Source: DASVNK01 sp036383895
GTDB lineage: Bacteria > Verrucomicrobiota > Verrucomicrobiia > Limisphaerales > SXQI01
Reading direction: 5' to 3'
Assembly (NCBI GenBank): GCA_036383895.1
Contig: DASVNK010000075.1
Location: 1 to 64,000, forward strand
Length of the DNA stretch: 64,000 nt
Below the pieces are notes generated by a model. It saw nothing but the letters and a program-made list of their open reading frames with translations, was not told the origin of the DNA and did no database searches. Position 1 is the stretch's first letter. Every line of letters begins with the position of its first letter. The translations under genes and the position numbers were made by a program. Shown piece after piece: positions 61,356 to 64,000 of this stretch.

Positions 61356-62888
61356 ATGCGAACGCGAGCGTCATCAAGCTTTCTGGCTGTTGCACTGATG
61401 ATGCTGTCGCGGCTTTCGATCGGAGGCGCGATGACTTCAGCCGATGTGCAAACAGCCATCTCGCAAGCGGCCAGTGTCGCGCGGACGTTTTCTCCGCGCA
61501 GCGTGATTGCGGTCACGGATCGCGAAGGATTTCTGCTCGGAGTTTGGACCCTGCAGACGAACCCCTCCCCAGCTACGGTTGCAAACGCCATCGCCAAAGC
61601 CGGGACCGCTGCATACTTGAGCAGCGATCAGCACGCGTTCACCACGAGAACGGCCGGATTTATCGTGCAGCAAAATTTCCCGCCCGGCGTGCAGAACCGT
61701 CCGCCCGGCCCATTGGTGGGCGTGAACTTTTCGAACCTGTCGTTTTCCGATGTGAACCGATTTAAGGCGCCGCCGTTCAGCACCAACCTGAATGGAATTG
61801 CCTCGGGTGCCGCTCCTCCGCTGCCGGTCACTGGTGGACTCGCCGGCACGCCCGGCGGTGTTCCACTTTATCGCGGCGGCAGCTTGATTGGCGGTGTGGG
61901 AGTTGCTGGAGATGGCGACGGCCCCGTGAACGTGCAGGTTGAGCAGCGACTGGATCGTGACGAACTGGTGGCGCTTGCTGGGCAGGTTGGTTTTGCTCCG
62001 GAAAGTGCGATTCAGGCGACGCGAATTTTGATTGATGGGATTCGGTTGCCCTATACCCGCGGCAATGCGCCTGCGTGGGCGATCAATCTGATGCTGGTGC
62101 CTGGGAGCGTTGTTCCTGGATACCCGATACAAGCTTCGCCGACGACGCTGTATCCTTCAGCCATCCTCGGCGGCGTGCCGGGAGAGATTCGCCAGCCGAT
62201 CATCGCCGATCCCCTTCCGGGCACGATCAACGGACAACCGCGACTCGCCGCGGCGGAAGTTCAAACGATGCTAAGTCGCGCCGCCGCGCGCGCGGCTGGA
62301 ACGCGCGCGGGGATTCGCGCCGGTGAAGGACGCTCCGCGCGCGTGTTCATCACGGTGATCAACAATCCGGGAACGACCGGCGTGCCGACGGTGCTCGGAA
62401 CATTTCGGATGTCCGACGCGACGATGTTCAGTTGGGACGTAAGCGTGCAGAAAGCGCGCACCGCAGTCTATTTCTCGTCCGAAAAATATGCGTTTTCCAC
62501 GCGCACGGTCGGGTTTCTGGCGCAAAGTCTTTATCCTCCCGGAATTGAAGGAACAGCCCCCGGCTTGTTCCTTGGTTTGCAGGAAAGATTTTCGATGTTT
62601 GCGGCACCGTTGAATCCGTTGAACGGCGCGACGGCGCCGCAGCCACCTGTTTTTGAGCCGCGCTTGCCGAATGGTATCACCATTTTCCCCGGAGGATTCC
62701 CACTTTATCGGAACGGAGTGCTGGTGGGCGCGATCGGTGTGAGTGGCGATGGGGTCGACCAGGACGATCTCATTTCAATTTCTGGCGCGCAGGATTTTTT
62801 TCCCGCGGAGAGTATTCGAGCCGATCAGTATCAGGTGCGTGGGGCACGCCTTCCTTACGCGCGTTTTCCGCGGAACCCGAGCCTGTAA
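61356..62888 (+). CDS. Exported protein with two GlcG/HbpS-like domains
   Basis: A 510-residue secreted protein. A signal peptide (LAVALMMLSRLSIGGAM) is followed by two copies of a GlcG/HbpS (DUF336) domain, about 25-250 and 300-505. Each has a helical start (DVQTAISQAASVARTF; EVQTMLSRAAARAAG), a strand pair with a sugar-like TAAYLSSDQHAFTTRTAGF or TAVYFSSEKYAFSTRTVGF, and the signature GGVPLYRGGSLIGGVGVAGDG or GGFPLYRNGVLVGAIGVSGDG. Members of the fold bind or process haem (HbpS). The ATG at 61356 follows GAAAGGATTGTTATA. It is divergent from the outer-membrane protein gene (59 bases between starts) and faces the second cytochrome gene. Confidence 0.88.
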   Translation: MRTRASSSFLAVALMMLSRLSIGGAMTSADVQTAISQAASVARTFSPRSVIAVTDREGFLLGVWTLQTNPSPATVANAIAKAGTAAYLSSDQHAFTTRTAGFIVQQNFPPGVQNRPPGPLVGVNFSNLSFSDVNRFKAPPFSTNLNGIASGAAPPLPVTGGLAGTPGGVPLYRGGSLIGGVGVAGDGDGPVNVQVEQRLDRDELVALAGQVGFAPESAIQATRILIDGIRLPYTRGNAPAWAINLMLVPGSVVPGYPIQASPTTLYPSAILGGVPGEIRQPIIADPLPGTINGQPRLAAAEVQTMLSRAAARAAGTRAGIRAGEGRSARVFITVINNPGTTGVPTVLGTFRMSDATMFSWDVSVQKARTAVYFSSEKYAFSTRTVGFLAQSLYPPGIEGTAPGLFLGLQERFSMFAAPLNPLNGATAPQPPVFEPRLPNGITIFPGGFPLYRNGVLVGAIGVSGDGVDQDDLISISGAQDFFPAESIRADQYQVRGARLPYARFPRNPSL

Positions 62889-62890
62889 TT

Positions 62891-64000
62891 CTAAGGAATG
62901 GCGACCTTGCGGTGGTAGTCGTGGCAAACGACGCAGCTCTCCCCCGGGGCTGAATTGGCATTATGACACATGGCGCAACTCTTCACGCCGGGCAAAAGAA
63001 TATCGGCGGTGCTGCGGCTTTGGCCGACTTGATGGCAGGATTCGCAGGAAATCGATTGATGCGAAAAATGGTTGAAGCTGCCGCGAGCAAGCCACCGTGC
63101 CGGAACTGAAGGCGCGATCACCACGGGAGCCGTGGTGGTGCCGGACGTTTCGTGACAATAGGCGCAGCCGTAGAAGGAAGCGGCACCCGAGGCAGGCAAA
63201 TTACTGACGCGCGCACCAGCCGCAGTGCGATCGCGATTGAAGAAAACTTTTTGACGAAGGTCCTCGCCGCCGAGTTGCGCTTGCTGGAATCGGCGCATGT
63301 TGGATTCCACGAAGGCCGCCAGCGCGCGCCGTTCCGTGATGTTTCGTCCCTCGCGGCCGAAACGTTCATATTGCTCCGGCAAACTCGCCAAAAACGCCTG
63401 CACGAACTTCACGTCGCCGTGCGGCAGATGCATTTCGGGATTCGCAGAATCGAATTGCAACGAATGGCACGACTGGCAATGGCGTTGGAAATTGATGGGC
63501 TGATGGTATGCGCCGGCGGCGTCGCGCTGATGGCAGCTCGAGCATTGAAGTTGCGAACCATCCGCGCCGGCAATCTCCGGGGAGAGATGCAGTGCGTGAT
63601 TGAAACGAAGGGTGTTCGTGTCGCGTGCGCCGGAGGCGAGAACGTCGAATTCCGGATGATCTTTGCTGAAGCTGTTCACGAGGCCCGACAGCGTCGAACC
63701 GGTGGCACGCGCGTGGTTTCTTAGATAGTCGGAATTCCCATGGCAGCGGGAACATTCGCTTGAAGAACGCAGATGAAGTCCCGTGTCGCCTTGATGCTCG
63801 GTATGGCAACTCACGCAGGAAACATTTTCGGCGATACCGGCGCTATGATGAAAGTTGTGCCCGCGATGGCACTCACTGCAGGCACGATCCATTGAGGTAG
63901 AGTTGAACGATGGTTGGCCAGAGAAAGCGGCGAAATGAAACAGCCCGGGAGTGGCTCCTCCCGCGCTACTTACCCACGAGGAGAATCCGTCCCCTGCTGA
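62891..64000 (-). CDS. Multihaem c-type cytochrome, cut by the right edge
   Basis: The frame is open from base 64000 to a stop at 62891, at least 369 residues with the N-terminus missing. Nine CxxCH sites are visible: CSECH, CVSCH, CSRCH, CSSCH, CQSCH, CAYCH, CESCH, CAMCH and CVVCH. Paired haem words with histidines between them (HRGHNFHHSAG, HTEHQGD, FNHALHLSP) resemble cytochrome c3/NrfB-like multihaem proteins. It ends 3 bases before the GlcG-domain gene's stop on the other strand (convergent). By context it may be the periplasmic partner of the porin and decahaem protein. Confidence 0.88.
   Translation of the reverse strand, partial: SAGDGFSSWVSSAGGATPGLFHFAAFSGQPSFNSTSMDRACSECHRGHNFHHSAGIAENVSCVSCHTEHQGDTGLHLRSSSECSRCHGNSDYLRNHARATGSTLSGLVNSFSKDHPEFDVLASGARDTNTLRFNHALHLSPEIAGADGSQLQCSSCHQRDAAGAYHQPINFQRHCQSCHSLQFDSANPEMHLPHGDVKFVQAFLASLPEQYERFGREGRNITERRALAAFVESNMRRFQQAQLGGEDLRQKVFFNRDRTAAGARVSNLPASGAASFYGCAYCHETSGTTTAPVVIAPSVPARWLARGSFNHFSHQSISCESCHQVGQSRSTADILLPGVKSCAMCHNANSAPGESCVVCHDYHRKVAIP

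Noticed and set aside
61351..61357. TATAAT-like sequence as a -10 box
   Set aside because: It overlaps the start codon of the GlcG-domain gene, so it cannot serve that gene as a promoter.

Overview
This 64 kb window is chromosomal DNA, moderately GC-rich, from a bacterium that most resembles the Verrucomicrobiota, probably a soil or freshwater Spartobacteria/Chthoniobacterales-type organism. That placement is inferred from gene content: two PVC-type haem-binding CxxCH proteins with propeller and HEAT-repeat regions, a DUF1080 protein, a DUF3160 protein, a neutral ceramidase, a pilin-like CxNxLRQIDGAK...CPxGG protein and several dispersed short repeats. No complete insertion sequence, prophage or CRISPR array was seen.

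Layout. 1-5.2 kb: a gene cut by the left edge, a membrane-anchored pilin-like protein, serA with a parvulin-type isomerase directly behind it, and a 3-methyladenine glycosylase. 5.2-9.4 kb: a DUF485/sodium-solute symporter pair whose symporter carries a large soluble insertion, a DUF2442 protein, and a repeat-rich stretch with an 11-bp tandem array. 9.4-14.4 kb: polyprenyl diphosphate synthase, an ECF sigma factor coupled to a one-helix membrane protein, a fumarylacetoacetase-family enzyme and proS. 14.4-19.7 kb: small membrane proteins (TM2, DUF883), a lemA-TPM-TPM operon, a DUF1080 protein, a dienelactone hydrolase and a holin-4-like protein. 19.7-28.5 kb: one long run of minus-strand genes from RidA, a D-threonine aldolase/D-serine dehydratase-like enzyme and a GntP permease through a class V aminotransferase, a DUF1349-like protein, accA, manA and a TPR protein. 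28.5-34.7 kb: a small lipoprotein, a PVC haem protein, PhoH and a GST. 34.8-41 kb: glycogen phosphorylase, rlmN-hisH, a receiver protein, initiator tRNA, a GIY-YIG remnant, YqeY and a UVR-motif protein. 41.4-47 kb: a membrane protein, adk-fmt, a glycine-zipper lipoprotein, hpt-moaD-moaE and a PfkB kinase. 47-54.2 kb: a second PVC haem protein coupled to a neutral ceramidase, then a DUF3160 protein. 55.1-64 kb: a decahaem cytochrome fused to an LVIVD-repeat region, an outer-membrane beta-barrel protein one base upstream of it, a divergent secreted protein with two GlcG/HbpS domains, and a second multihaem cytochrome (at least nine haem sites) cut by the right edge.

The most unusual content is the porin plus multihaem cytochrome block at 55-64 kb, which looks like a trans-outer-membrane electron conduit. 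Next are the symporter with a secretin-N0/STN-like insert and a plausible D-serine/D-threonine catabolic cassette (RidA, DSD1-like enzyme, GntP/DsdX-like permease). Intergenic space holds several small repeat families: hairpins with a TCC loop, TTTGG heptamers, an 11-bp CA-rich array, a roughly 75-bp two-copy element and a CAGGTACTTRCG motif.

All functional calls come from reading the translated sequence and recalling family signatures; no database search was run.
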